Of a stretch of DNA of 64,000 nt, positions 25,832 through 37,461 are shown one piece after another. The position numbers and the translations under genes were made by a program. This stretch comes from Strongyloides papillosus. Taxonomy: Eukaryota > Nematoda > Chromadorea > Rhabditida > Strongyloididae. Numbering within the stretch: the stretch's first letter is position 1; each line of letters begins with the position of its first letter. The notes under the pieces are model-generated. The model did no database searches. It was not told the origin of the DNA and saw only the letters and a list, made by a program, of their open reading frames with translations. The DNA lies in the NCBI GenBank assembly GCA_005656395.1, contig SRSI01000017.1, positions 650,301-714,300 on the forward strand, in the 5' to 3' direction.

Positions 25832-26731
25832 TTATCTTTTGTATTGGGATAGAATTGATGTCCTGTTGGGGCATTGGCAGTATGAAGCATCTGGACCGGG
25901 GGCGCCTCTTATTCCTGGTTTTCCTTGGGAACCATTTCTACCGTTTATTCCTGGTCTACCTACTCTACCTGGGGTTCCAGGTGGTCCTATTTTGCCTTGA
26001 ATTCCTTTCTCACCTCGTGATCCAACTCTACCATGTGATCCTGGTACTCCTTTTCTTCCTTTTGGTCCTGGTTTACCGATGTATTTTCTTTTATTGTGGC
26101 CAGGTCTTCCGGGTGGTCCATCTTTACCTGGTTTACCAGCTTTGCCAACATCTCCTTTAGGTCCTCTAGGACCTGGTTTTCCATTAATACCACGTCTTCC
26201 TGCTACTCCTTGCCTACCACTAACTCCTTTAATACCTGGTGGCCCTCGAGGACCCTTTTCTCCACGAGGACCTCTTGGACATTTGATACAACTTCTAGAA
26301 ATTTGTGGACAAATAATTGGAGAATATGTATAGTTATTATCATATCCTTTTCTACCATCAATTCCTGGTTTGCCATTTCTTCCAGGCGGGCCTCGTGGAC
26401 CTGGTGGTCCTGGAGGGCATTGTATTGATTTCAATGGTTTACAAATACAATAATCAGGTAGCGAATCAAATTTATCGTTACGTTTCTTACGGAAAATATT
26501 GTTGAAAGGATTGGTTTTGGGTTTACTTGGTGGTGTGATGGAGACTTGATAATCTATTAATTGTCTCCATACCTCATCTGTATTATTTGTAAATTCATGG
26601 ACATTAATAGAAACGAAATTTTTTAATGAATTTATTTCGTAATACAATTTTGGTATGGTAATGAGAGAAATGATAATAGAGAAAAATGAAAGTGAAGTTA
26701 AAAATTGCAAAGTATATTTTAAATAAGACAT
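25832..26731 (-). CDS. Nematode cuticle collagen
   Basis: Single exon, 299 aa. An N-terminal signal-anchor/Col_cuticle_N region (residues ~7-60, hydrophobic FLTSLSFFSIIISLITI) is followed by a subtilisin-type site (RKKR, ~82). A Cys-x-Cys pair, CICKPLKSIQCPPGPPGPRG, opens a short Gly-X-Y block, a gap with two Cys (about residues 138-148) and then a long Gly-X-Y domain. It ends with a short Cys-x-Cys tail (SYCQC). This is the standard layout of secreted, trimeric exoskeleton collagens crosslinked by Cys and Tyr. Several small ORFs in other frames here are shadows of the GGN-rich repeat. Confidence 0.93.
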   Translation of the reverse strand: MSYLKYTLQFLTSLSFFSIIISLITIPKLYYEINSLKNFVSINVHEFTNNTDEVWRQLIDYQVSITPPSKPKTNPFNNIFRKKRNDKFDSLPDYCICKPLKSIQCPPGPPGPRGPPGRNGKPGIDGRKGYDNNYTYSPIICPQISRSCIKCPRGPRGEKGPRGPPGIKGVSGRQGVAGRRGINGKPGPRGPKGDVGKAGKPGKDGPPGRPGHNKRKYIGKPGPKGRKGVPGSHGRVGSRGEKGIQGKIGPPGTPGRVGRPGINGRNGSQGKPGIRGAPGPDASYCQCPNRTSILSQYKR

Positions 26732-27364
26732 TTGTCTAAAATTGTCAATGATAAATGTATAATGAAAGGATGATTTAAATAGTATTTTGTGGATTGAAAA
26801 AGATTAATCTTATCACTTGTATATGTATCTTTAACAATCACAAACTATTTATTGTGAATTTTTAATTAAAATACCCATAAAAATACAACAAAGTTATGAT
26901 GAAATTGGATTTCGCACAATAATAAATATTTTAATTTTATGGTTGATTTAGAAGACATACAATTGTTTGCTTTTTATCGTCCAATTATTTGTTGTAAAAA
27001 ATAATTTAGTTGTCTTTTTTACATTATTACTATTATAGAAAATCCTCTAATTAATCCTTTAAATTCACATAAACGATACTATAATTGATTTAGAAAAAGA
27101 TCATTATTCAAATTTATAAGGCGTTTTGCAATTTGCATGATAACAATATACTACCCAACCCTTTTTGTAATTAACACAGGCGCCCTTGGTATTTTTAATT
27201 ACCGTTATAACTTTTTTTAGATAAAATAAAACAAGATATCCCGATATTTACAGTATAAGTATGATTATAATTAATTACATCCAATAAAAAGATCGTATGC
27301 AAATTTATTTCTTAACATAAATAAAGTAATATTTTATAATTATTAATATGTTTAAAAAAATATT
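26732..27364. other. Intergenic sequence
   Basis: Lies between the start of the collagen gene (26731) and the end of the next minus-strand gene (27365). Promoter of the collagen is expected close to 26732; no specific motif identified. Confidence 0.4.
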
Positions 27365-28882
27365 TTAAATTTTCGTCGTTACAATAGAATCCGTTTCATA
27401 TTTTAATGAAACCATTCTTCTATAAAAAATGATCCATGAAGATAGGACTACACAAATCATGCCAATAGTTGATCCCCACACAACCCTTGGTCCATAATTA
27501 GAATATAGAGTTGTAAAAATAACTGGACCTACCAATTGTCCTAAACCACCAAAGAATCCCACTAAACCTGTTTGAGTTCCTTGTCTCCTAGGACCAAGAA
27601 TTTGTGAGAAAAGTGTATTCATTGAGACATTAATCAAAGGAAAAGATATACCAATTACAGAACCATAAAGTATGAAAAAGTATAATGGACTCACGGGCAT
27701 CGTCATATAATTACACCAAGAGAATTTATCCACATCACATCCAACTGGTTCAGTTTCATTAAAGAATTTCATGTCTTCATACTCTGTTGAATTGTAGACT
27801 GGTACCGGAGACATAAATGGATATGGATAGGTGGATAGATGGAAAAATATAAGTCCACAAATACCCACAATTATGGTATTCCTAAATTGAAAGTATTTTT
27901 CGAGTTTAAATAGTATGTAAACGAAATATACTGCAAATGCATTGAGGCCAAGGAATCCATGGGCAACTGAACAGGCATTGATTGAGTCTAATCTCGTCAT
28001 ACCGAATATCATGAGTGATAATGGTGATGTTATAGCTTCGAGACTTGAAATGATGAGTAATTGACAGAATCTGGTTAAATTAACGATGACTATAGCAATT
28101 TTATCGGCTTTTGGTATGTTTTGGTAGTTTTCTGTCTTTTTACCTTCTTTATTTATAACTCCGGCATAATGTTCTTTGAATAAGAAGAATATAATGAATA
28201 TGGAGACAAAATTTGTTATTACACCAACCAATCCAGGTAGTGTATACATGTTGATATTAATGCCAAATACCCTAATTCCCGGATACCCAATTGGTGTGAA
28301 CATTAAATTAAATGCAGGCCCAATCGTCATTCCTATCGAGAAACCTCCGGTAACGATAGCTAATGCTTTTGTTCTATCTTTTTTGGAAGATGCAGCAGCA
28401 CCATATGATTTAAAAAGTGAAGTTTGTGAGGAGCCAATTCCAATGAATATTCTTGATATAAATAACCAATATTTGTTTCCGAAAGAAAAGTTTTCTAGGT
28501 TGAAATAAATTATGTTTCCGATTAATTGTGATATTAATGCTGCATAAAGAGGGTATTTTATGGATCCAACTCTGTTGCTCCAGTATCCGAAAAGGGGTGA
28601 AAATATCATGACACCAATGGAGTATGCTCCAACAACATAACCGAAAAATGATTGGGTGACGTTACTGTCAAGCTGAAAAAATTACAATTCAAATATCATT
28701 AAATGTAATAAACTTACAATAGTTAGAAATGGCCACATAGAACTAAAAAAGACAGAATACTGGACTGCAGCTGAGAATGACAGTGATGAGGCAATTAACA
28801 TAGACAACCAATTAGTCTCATCCTCTCCAACACTCCTCTTAAAGTATTTTTTTCCCTTCTTAATATAATTTTTTAAAATCAT
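27365..28882 (-). CDS. MFS transporter, MFSD8/CLN7-like (copy 1)
   Basis: Two exons, 28882-28718 and 28672-27365, joined in phase 0 (GTAAGT donor, TTTTTTCAG acceptor), 490 aa. It has repeated hydrophobic helices and the MFS loop-2 signature form GYWSNRVGS after helix 2, as in MFSD8-type lysosomal carriers. The N-terminal tail is basic with EDETNWLS before helix 1. A lumenal loop between the later helices has two Cys (VGCDVDKFSWCNYM), and the PRRQGTQTGL loop follows. Substrate unknown; MFSD8 has been described as an endolysosomal membrane protein linked to chloride flux. A paralog with the same intron position lies at 34492-36003. Confidence 0.85.
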
Positions 28883-30719
28883 TTTGGTTGAAAAAATAGT
28901 AAAAGTAGTTTGGTATAAACTTATTCTTTAAAAAATCTAACCGACTATTTACAAATACAAATAAATATATTTCAAAATATGTAAGCTGATGCTTATTATT
29001 TCTATAAATACTATTTTATGGCGGTCCATTAAAATTCTAATACCGAAAAGTAATTTTTGGACTGTAAGAATATTAGTGGGCAATTAAAAATGTTACATAA
29101 ATCCTCTTATTATTAATTTTATTTTAATTTAGCGCTTTGTATGTAATACCAATTGACTTGATTTTATCTTTTTTTGATTTTATTTGTGAAATAAATGCTC
29201 CTATATTGTTAAATGAATAATTCATGTAAAAAATTACAAGTTTGTATGGGAATTCGTTTTTTTATTGAAATAGTTTTATTTTATTTAAGCTCCAAATTGT
29301 ACCATTTCATTTGAAGTGGCTTACTATTGCATTTAATATGTATGAATAATTTATGTGTTTGTAGATTTGGTAATTATTTTATTAACATATAATTCTATCA
29401 TTAACTAATACCTTTTCAATACCACGATTTTTTTAAATTATTTAATTAGATGTAATGGTTGTTTTTTAAAGTTTAACAGAATGTCATATTACGCTGTGGT
29501 TGAATTGCATATTTGGTAAATGAATTTAAAGTTTAGTAATCAAAAGATCATTTAGTTGTTAATTAGTACAGGAAATTGTTGTTAAATAAATTAATGGTTG
29601 GTAGTATATTTACAATAATTTTAATTATATTATACACATTAACAGAATAAATAGGCAAATTTCGTTAATCATGGTGAAATGTTTAAAAAATCCCTCACCT
29701 GTCAAAAAAATGAAATTATATTCAAATTTTTAAAAATACCATGCGATAATAGTAATTTTGTGAATAATGCAAGATATTAGGTTGCCTCATAAGCTACTTT
29801 GCTTTGTTTTACATAAATGTGCGGGATGACCTGTGTAATGCTTTTCACATTTCCATATTAATAGTTTGATCATTCTGGTGGTACAGATGTGATATTATAT
29901 TTATTTTGTAGACAAAATATACCATTATTTCTTTTACATTTCTTATAGAAATCCAGATTCCAAGTGAAGTTATAAACTTTCAAATTTTAGGTATGTTTTT
30001 ATAGTTATAATTTAAGTAACTTTTTTTAATATTAAAAGTTTAATTTCATTTCTATATACTCGTAAAATACCATGGACATTGAATTGATTAATCATATTTA
30101 ATTATTTAAGATTAAGACTCTTTAATTATTTAGGAGATTAAATGAAGACGTTTTAAGAAAAGCGTGGAAAGATAAGCATAAATTTAGTTATTTTATTTAT
30201 AGCTCTTCAAAAACCTGGCCAAATCACCAATGGAAATGCTTATAACCATCATGGAGTTATACAGGGAAATAAACTAATATTTCGTTATGCTTGATAAAAA
30301 ATTTTTTGCGACATACTTAAAAACTAAACGAGCATTGGTGTTGTTCTTTATTATTAAAAAAAATGTTACACAGGAAAAAATGTTTTAGAAGACTACAGAG
30401 TTATTCTATATGATGTATCATGAAATTGTGTACTAGTATTCATTAATAATTTATTAAGTATAATGAAAATCTTTATAAAATTATTTAATATTAACGATAT
30501 TTAATGCATTTTTCGATTACTATTCGGAAATCTCTCCATATCTCATGAATCCTTTAACAGATTTTTATAAAATTAGTTTCAGTCAATATAAAGTAATAAA
30601 TTGTCCCAAAATCATTTAGATAGTTAAATATTTTGCATTTATATGTCCGTTAAAAAACAAAAATAATTCAGTGTAAATTTTATATTATATAAAGTGTACG
30701 TAAAGATTATAAGCGAAGA
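28883..30719. other. A+T-rich intergenic sequence
   Basis: No coding or repeat signal recognised on either strand. It contains the presumed promoter of the MFS gene next to 28883. Confidence 0.45.
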
Positions 30720-31170
30720 AAATGGTTTTTATCTACCTTCAACACAAATTAATAGCACTCGATTTAAGAAACGATGTTTCAACAAACCTGGGTACTATAT
30801 GGGACTGATAAATACCTGGCTGGAAGAATTTTGAAATTGGTATCCAATCTCTTTGTTGTAGTCGGAAAACTCGAGTGATCTGATTCTTCTGAAGCCTGCT
30901 AAAAAGCAGGTCTCAAATTTGACATCTTTCCGGGTATGGAAATATGATTGCTGGACTTGTTTCATTTTAAACTTGAATTTCTATCCTTTTTACAAATCTA
31001 GAAGATATGGACTGTTGATGAAGCGGGATTCTATAGTGTAAGGTTTGTTCTCTACTTAACAGAAGCCGTAAAAACCTGCAAGGCAAGTTACAAAACCTCA
31101 TTGAAAATTAGAGAATATAGAAATGCCTTTCAAAATAATGTCTTTGCAAAGGAGTGTGGAATATTATGAG
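30720..31170 (+). pseudogene. Possible decayed coding relic
   Basis: This block is visibly richer in G+C than its surroundings. One plus-strand frame (from about 30778 to 31168) reads with only a few stops; it includes hydrophobic stretches and a last segment of about 45 codons without stop (WTVDEAGFYSVRFVLY...). No start codon and no family recognised. It lies between the two MFS paralogs but does not clearly match them. It also holds a small hairpin, CCTGCTAAAAAGCAGG, near 30895. Confidence 0.25.
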
Positions 31171-31984
31171 TAATATTGAAATATTAAAAAACCATCTTTC
31201 CAATAGGGTTGAGTACTAAAAATACTATCATTTTTTGAATAAGATATGAACAAGTAGTCATATTTTGTTAATTAACTAAACGAAATCATGTATAAACCAT
31301 GCTTTGTTGTGTTTACCATTGCATTATACCTAAAATTTTTGAGTAGTAAAGTACCAACACTCCTTGACAAATAAATTGGTTTAATTTTAATAAACTACAT
31401 GTATTGCATTGTTTCCCTCTATTCTTGAATTCCTCCTTTCAAATGAGTTATGAATCAAATACTTAATGTACTCTTCAAGGAATTATTTATAAAACAAAAC
31501 TATGAAGAAAATGACCTAGTCATTTCACACAAAAAATATTTGAAACTAATTTTGTTTTTCAAATTAGAAGAAGTCATACATTTTGGTTATTTATTTATAG
31601 AAATAAGTTAAGATTAAATAGAGTTGTAGAGAAGACAGATTTGCTTTTCATATTTCTTTATTATTGTACTCGGATGTTCCTTCTTCAATTGGTTATTAAT
31701 AATCTATTGCTTTGTAAAGTAACCCTTTTATTTTACAATCACGAGTTATACAAATTGAAAAAAAAATAAAGCTGATAAATAAAAACTTTTATTTTTATAA
31801 ACCTATGCAATTTAGTACTTTTATAAAGTAATCATATTTTCTAATAAAAAAACTTCCATACAGTATATTTCAATAATTTGTAAATTTATACTTAATATGA
31901 GGATTAGTATATATTTAAAACTGCATCTTGATAAAAAAAATCCTTTAACAAATAATTATTCTTCAATCATATTACTAATTAAAA
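31171..31984. other. A+T-rich intergenic sequence
   Basis: 3' flank of the 676-aa membrane protein gene; nothing recognised. Confidence 0.4.
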
Positions 31985-34015
31985 TTATTTATTTGCCTTT
32001 GAAATTTTGCTTTTTGAATTTTGATGCGATACACTAGATAATGCAGAAGCAGACAATAATGAACCAGACATCGATGATTTTGAGAGTGAAGAGAACGAAC
32101 TTGAGGATGACAGAGACGAATCCTTTCCTCTTCTCCTTTTTTTATTGATATATTTAACAACAAATAATGTCGTGATTGCTAATATAATTGCAAAAACAAG
32201 TATTGATATTCCAACAATCAGACCAATTATTATAATTTTTTGATGTTTATTTCCCTTTTTACTACGGTTACCTTTTTGCTTGGTGACAACTGTTTTTTGT
32301 AAAACTGTTCCACTTTTAACTATCGAAAACATCTTTCCTCCTGCAAGTTTGTAATTACATATTGTCTTCAAATGTTTAACATCACTGTCTTTCTTGTTTT
32401 TGCTTTTAATTAGATTTCCAAAGTTTGATCTAACGAAATCACCTTCAACTTCAAATATGCCATCACTTGTCACATTTGAATATTCTATAAAGAAGTTTTC
32501 TGATATTTCAACCTTGATACTATCAATCTCTCCCATGTTCGATATTCTTTTTTGGCACTGTATTACAATGTCATCCCTTACTCTCCATGTTTCATCTTGA
32601 TTTGTTATCGAAATATTTAATGGAATCGTTAGAAATGATAACTTTTCAACGGAATGACCATATTCAAAGTCCTTATTTTTATATATTATTGCACATTCAT
32701 ATTTCTTAAAGCCATCAAAACTTTTATCAAAATTAATCTTGTTGTGAAAAATTTGGTTCCCATCATCATCCTCTGAAACTAATAATGTCTCCATTACTTG
32801 ATCGTAATAATTTGATAAAAATGGATGTTGAGTAGCTTCTTCAATAACTATTTTACATTTATAATAAATATCCTTGTTCAACATATCTTCACGGACATCC
32901 AAAGTTTGAATACCATCTTTACCATCTAAAACTTTACTGCCATCAGAAGATTCAAGTCTTAATTTGAACTTTAATTGAGGTAACTTCCATCCACAAAGAG
33001 GTTCAATTTGTTCCATTGTATAATTATCTTGGATACCTTCCTTCAATTGCGATATCTTTTTTGTATCAGCTTCACTATATAAATATATTGTGTCATTATA
33101 GTAAAATTGATCTCCATTCAATGAATCCTTTTTTATATGCCTCATATTGTGATTTCCTTTAGCATTATATGTGTAGATGAAGTAATGGTAGTCTGTAGTA
33201 TCTCCTCCAGAACATTTCCATATGTGTCGAAAATCATTAATTGGTTTAATCGAGTCAGTGTTGTAATAATCCTTGATCTCAATTTCATGACTAATGGTTA
33301 ATTGAGAACCATCTTCATATTTAATGTACCCGCAAACAAAAATGTCAACATCATCACTCCTTGGATAACCAGGTAGTAAAATTTGACGTTCATAAAGATT
33401 TGAAAATGTAATAAAAGTTGTTTCGTAGGGACTAAATTCTGTGCCACTATACTTGGCCACCCAACCTTTGTATGGGCAAAGAATTAATGGGAAATTACTT
33501 CCAGTAATAGTAAATCTATCTAGCCTGAAATTCATATCACTTGTAACGAACTTCGCATAAAACACGTTTTTTAATTTCGACTCATAAACATCTAACATAT
33601 TTTTATATTCAACTATATAAGAATCAAAATATAAACCATTTTCACAATAAGACATTTGACATGTTGTGTGGTCCATCTTGTGGAAGTATGTATCGTTCAA
33701 ATACGCTCCTCCAAATATCAGGTTATATTGTGTTTCTCCTTTTATTTCTTGGAATCTAACACCTACACGACCAGGTTCATATTTAGTTATATCAGCTTCC
33801 AGAATTTTAATATTTCTTAACGTCACATGTTTTAAGAAGGTAATATCTTTTGGTAAACTTTTACTGCTCTTATTAACATTACCTTGCCAAATGTAATCTG
33901 ATATGTTTCTTATATAAGCAACTCCACGCATAAAATTCTTCCCTTTTTCATTACCATCCCATATGGATTTCTCAGTTAGAGCTTGTGATATAAGGAAGAA
34001 AATTAAAATCCGCAT
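31985..34015 (-). CDS. Unrecognised large type I membrane protein (676 aa)
   Basis: A single long exon. The N-terminus is a signal peptide (MRILIFFLISQALTE), followed by a ~575-residue extracellular part with several N-glycosylation sequons (N-x-S/T) and spaced Cys. One membrane segment (IIIIGLIVGISILVFAIILA, about residues 594-623) is followed by a KKRRR stop-transfer signal and a Ser-rich cytoplasmic tail of about 50 residues (SSLSSSSSFSSLSKSS). I do not recognise an ectodomain family. The layout fits a surface receptor or adhesion protein with a phosphorylatable tail; this is inference. It lies between two MFS paralogs on the same strand. Confidence 0.8.
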   Translation of the reverse strand: MRILIFFLISQALTEKSIWDGNEKGKNFMRGVAYIRNISDYIWQGNVNKSSKSLPKDITFLKHVTLRNIKILEADITKYEPGRVGVRFQEIKGETQYNLIFGGAYLNDTYFHKMDHTTCQMSYCENGLYFDSYIVEYKNMLDVYESKLKNVFYAKFVTSDMNFRLDRFTITGSNFPLILCPYKGWVAKYSGTEFSPYETTFITFSNLYERQILLPGYPRSDDVDIFVCGYIKYEDGSQLTISHEIEIKDYYNTDSIKPINDFRHIWKCSGGDTTDYHYFIYTYNAKGNHNMRHIKKDSLNGDQFYYNDTIYLYSEADTKKISQLKEGIQDNYTMEQIEPLCGWKLPQLKFKLRLESSDGSKVLDGKDGIQTLDVREDMLNKDIYYKCKIVIEEATQHPFLSNYYDQVMETLLVSEDDDGNQIFHNKINFDKSFDGFKKYECAIIYKNKDFEYGHSVEKLSFLTIPLNISITNQDETWRVRDDIVIQCQKRISNMGEIDSIKVEISENFFIEYSNVTSDGIFEVEGDFVRSNFGNLIKSKNKKDSDVKHLKTICNYKLAGGKMFSIVKSGTVLQKTVVTKQKGNRSKKGNKHQKIIIIGLIVGISILVFAIILAITTLFVVKYINKKRRRGKDSSLSSSSSFSSLSKSSMSGSLLSASALSSVSHQNSKSKISKANK

Positions 34016-34491
34016 TGGTAAAATATAACACCTTTATTTTTTTCTCGCTATATATACACAAATTTATATTCAAATTTCAACAAAATTTTGATTTTAAGAA
34101 GAAAAAAAACTAATTAATTACAATAATAGAAATTAATAGTAAAAAATGAATACAAATGTAATTTGTTTACAGTCCAATTTAAATATTATATAAGATTGAT
34201 ATACTTGTTAATGTTAGGAAATATTCAAAATTAATATATTAGGAAAGAAAGTGAGTGATTTACTTTAGTTAATAGAAGGAAAAAATTTTAATATTTAGAA
34301 AATCAAAAAAGAATATTTATAAATATTAATATCTATATATACAAATTTTTTTATTACTACTAGAAATTTTTCTGAAATATTAACCAAATTTATGAAAATA
34401 ATAATCGCCATAACGTATAATATTTTTAATAAATTAACATAACAATTTAACAGTAATACTGACAAATATATTTATTTTAGATTATATTTTT
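34016..34491. other. A+T-rich intergenic sequence
   Basis: Separates the starts and ends of two minus-strand genes. Nothing recognised beyond A/T tracts. Confidence 0.4.
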
Positions 34492-36003
34492 TCAATTGCT
34501 TTTATGGTTTTTATTGTCTTTATCTGACACTTTATTAATTTGATATTTCATTGGTACCATTCTCCTGAAGAAAATTACCCATAAGGATAATGTTAAGGTG
34601 ATGAATATAACTTCAGCTTCCCAAACATAACGTGGACCATAATTTGTGCAAATAGAACTTGTTATAAGAGGCCCAATCAGTTGGCCACAGCCACCAAGCA
34701 TTTGCAAAAATCTTTGTTGAGTTCCTTGCCTTCTTGGACCTAATATTTTTGAAAATAACGTATACATGGCAATGCTTATGACTGGAAATCCAATACCGAA
34801 AAGCATGGAAAAAGAAATTAAATAAATCCATGGATTTACATGTGTAATATTTTCACACCACGGGTACATATCAATATCGCATCCAACGATTTCTGTTCCG
34901 TTTTCTGTAACATTTAAAGAATGATATGTAACAACATTTGGTAAGAAAGGATATGGAAACGTTATAAAGTAAAATGCCATTAATATAAAGAATCCACTTA
35001 TACAATTAAGTCTATATCTGATAAATCTATTTAGTTTGAAGATAATATAGAAGAAATATACCAAAAATGCACATAATCCAAGAAATCCTTGTGCAGTTGA
35101 CAATACGGAAATAGAATATTTTTTAGTCCACCCAAAAAGCATCAATGAAATAGGAGAACTCAATGCTTCAAGATTTGTATAAACAAAAAATTGACAAAAT
35201 CTTGTAACATAAATGACAAAAATAGCAATTCTATCATATTTTGGAATACTTTGGTAATTTTCAGAATTTTTTCCTTCTTTATTAACAACACCAGCATAAT
35301 GTTCAACAAAAAAATATTTCATAACAATAAGGCAAAGGATATTTGCAATAACAGAAGCTATAGCTGGTAATGTGTACATATTAAATCTTATCCCTAAAAA
35401 TATAAAACCTGGATAACCAAGAGGGGTAAATAATAGATTAAATGCTGGTCCTATGGTGGTTCCTAATGCTATACCACAAGTAATATATGCTATTGCTATA
35501 GATCTGTCTTTGGCATTACTACCTGATGCACTATATGTTTTAAAGAGTGTTATAGTTATTGAGCCAACACCTATTAAAAGTCTTGCTACGACCATACCAT
35601 ATTTTGCTCCAAATGGAAATAATTCAAGATTCATATAAACAACGTTTCCAAGTAATTGAGCAAATAATCCAAAATTTACTGGTGTTTTTATTGTTCCAAT
35701 TTTATTACTCCACCAACCGAAAAGTGGAGAAAGAATAATATTAGCAACAGAATATGAAGCAATAACTATACCAAAAAATGTTGATGAAACACTATGTTCA
35801 AGCTAAAAACGGTAGATTTATTTTATTCTAAATTATAAAAACATACAACAATTAAAAATGGCCACATTTGAACTAAAGTAAAGTGAACATTGGACAGTAC
35901 ATGAAAATACCAAAATACCATCTATATAAATAGATAACCAGTTTGTTTCATCATCAACAACTTTGTTACTAAAAAGTAACGATAATTTTTTACATAAAGT
36001 CAT
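34492..36003 (-). CDS. MFS transporter, MFSD8/CLN7-like (copy 2), one extra base in exon 1
   Basis: Exon 1 is 36003-35847 and exon 2 is 35802-34492, with the intron in the same place as in copy 1 (28882-27365). Exon 2 reads cleanly (GWWSNKIGT loop signature, PRRQGTQQRF loop, paired Cys VGCDIDMYPWC). Exon 1 matches copy 1 (DDETNWLS, then YFSS, then MWPFLIV) but is 157 bases long, one more than a multiple of three. Comparison with the paralog puts an extra A in the A triplet at 35867-35869. Read as written, exon 1 leaves the correct frame 10 codons before the donor. It is either a young pseudogene, an assembly error or a site of +1 recoding. Corrected length would be 488 aa. Confidence 0.75.
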
Positions 36004-37461
36004 TTTTTATTTAGAAAGGAGATTTTTTTCTTAATTTAAATCTATTCGTATTTCTATTGTATATGTATTTCGTTGAAAGTTTTAGACAAAAATTACTAAA
36101 TTTTTAGCAATAATTTCATTTAACTATTATTTTAAGTCTATTAATAATGTAGGCATATTTAATATATATGCTAGTCTTTAATAAATTCTACTTTTTACGT
36201 ATAACATACTACAATTGTATTATAAAAAACAAATTAATAGTATTGTGGTTTTTTAAAATGTTTTTAAACTTAATTTTTCATATAATCATATTAGCAATAA
36301 ACACTTAGTATCATTAACACTTAACAGTTTTATGGATTGGGTTTTTACTAAATTGCTTTATATTACTTTACAGTAAAGATCAAGTGATAAAAATGTAAAA
36401 AGTTAAAAATCGAATAATTAAATTTGATAATTCATGGTGTTTGTACCTTGATGTAAATAAATTTTGAATTAATATTAACACTTTTAAAGTCACATATTGA
36501 ATTTCAGCTGTGTACTTTAAAATATGTAAAAAACATGTGATTCGTTTGTTTCCTAAACTTTCATATGTTTATATGAAAACGAACTTTTAAAAATCATATA
36601 TTAGAATTAATTTATGAAAATCATTTCGACATGAATTTTATGTAAGTGTTCTTGTGGCACAAAAACATCAATTGTACAGTGAATGAAATATTTAGAAATC
36701 ATTTATCTAAAAAAAGTAAAATGTTAAAGAAATATACAGAATTTTTACTGCCTAGAATTATTATTTACATACAACAAGGGTAATTGTTATTATGAAACTT
36801 TTTAAAATACAGATGAATTCAGGATATTCAACTGTTTAAAAAATATAGATACTTAACTTTCCGAAATATCTGTACTTAAAATATCTAGAACTCAATTTTA
36901 GATAATGCTCATGAAAATATTCAAGACATTTTATTCTCTCTTTGATTAAACTTATTATGTTGGGGAATGAATAGTAGTTGCTTTTTTTCTTAAAGTTTTT
37001 ATTGTTTAACAAATATATTTATATTTAAACATTGTTTTTGTGGAAATTTAGAAGGAATTAATATAATTATATTTCGCATATTAACTAATTTCAGCACTAC
37101 GTTTTGATGAAATTCATTTAATTCACAAACAAGTCTTCAAAATTTTAAGAAGATGTAATAATTTTCCATAAGCTCAAACTTTGCCAAAATGTAAGTGAAG
37201 TAGATAAAAACATATTCAAAATATATGGTAGGGGAACCACTTTTAAAAGTATTATGGATGGGTGAATTAAAAAATTTTTTAGTAGAAATTTAAATATTTA
37301 AGTTCTTGGCATTCTTATGGTTGATTCCTATTTTATAAATATAAATTAACAGTTATTAATAAGAGAGTTTTTAAAAAAAAATAAAAACTAAATAACAATA
37401 TAAAAGTTTACTATATGTATTAGTTATTTCATAAAAAACATTGTCAGACATATCATTATTT
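36004..37461. other. A+T-rich intergenic sequence
   Basis: No coding, RNA or repeat signal recognised. Lies upstream of MFS copy 2 and downstream of the astacin-like gene. Confidence 0.4.

Noticed and set aside
26079..26428. Plus-strand ORFs rich in Pro/Gly or Trp/Ser opposite the collagen
   Set aside because: Direct complement of the Gly-X-Y repeat; no independent start context or domain.
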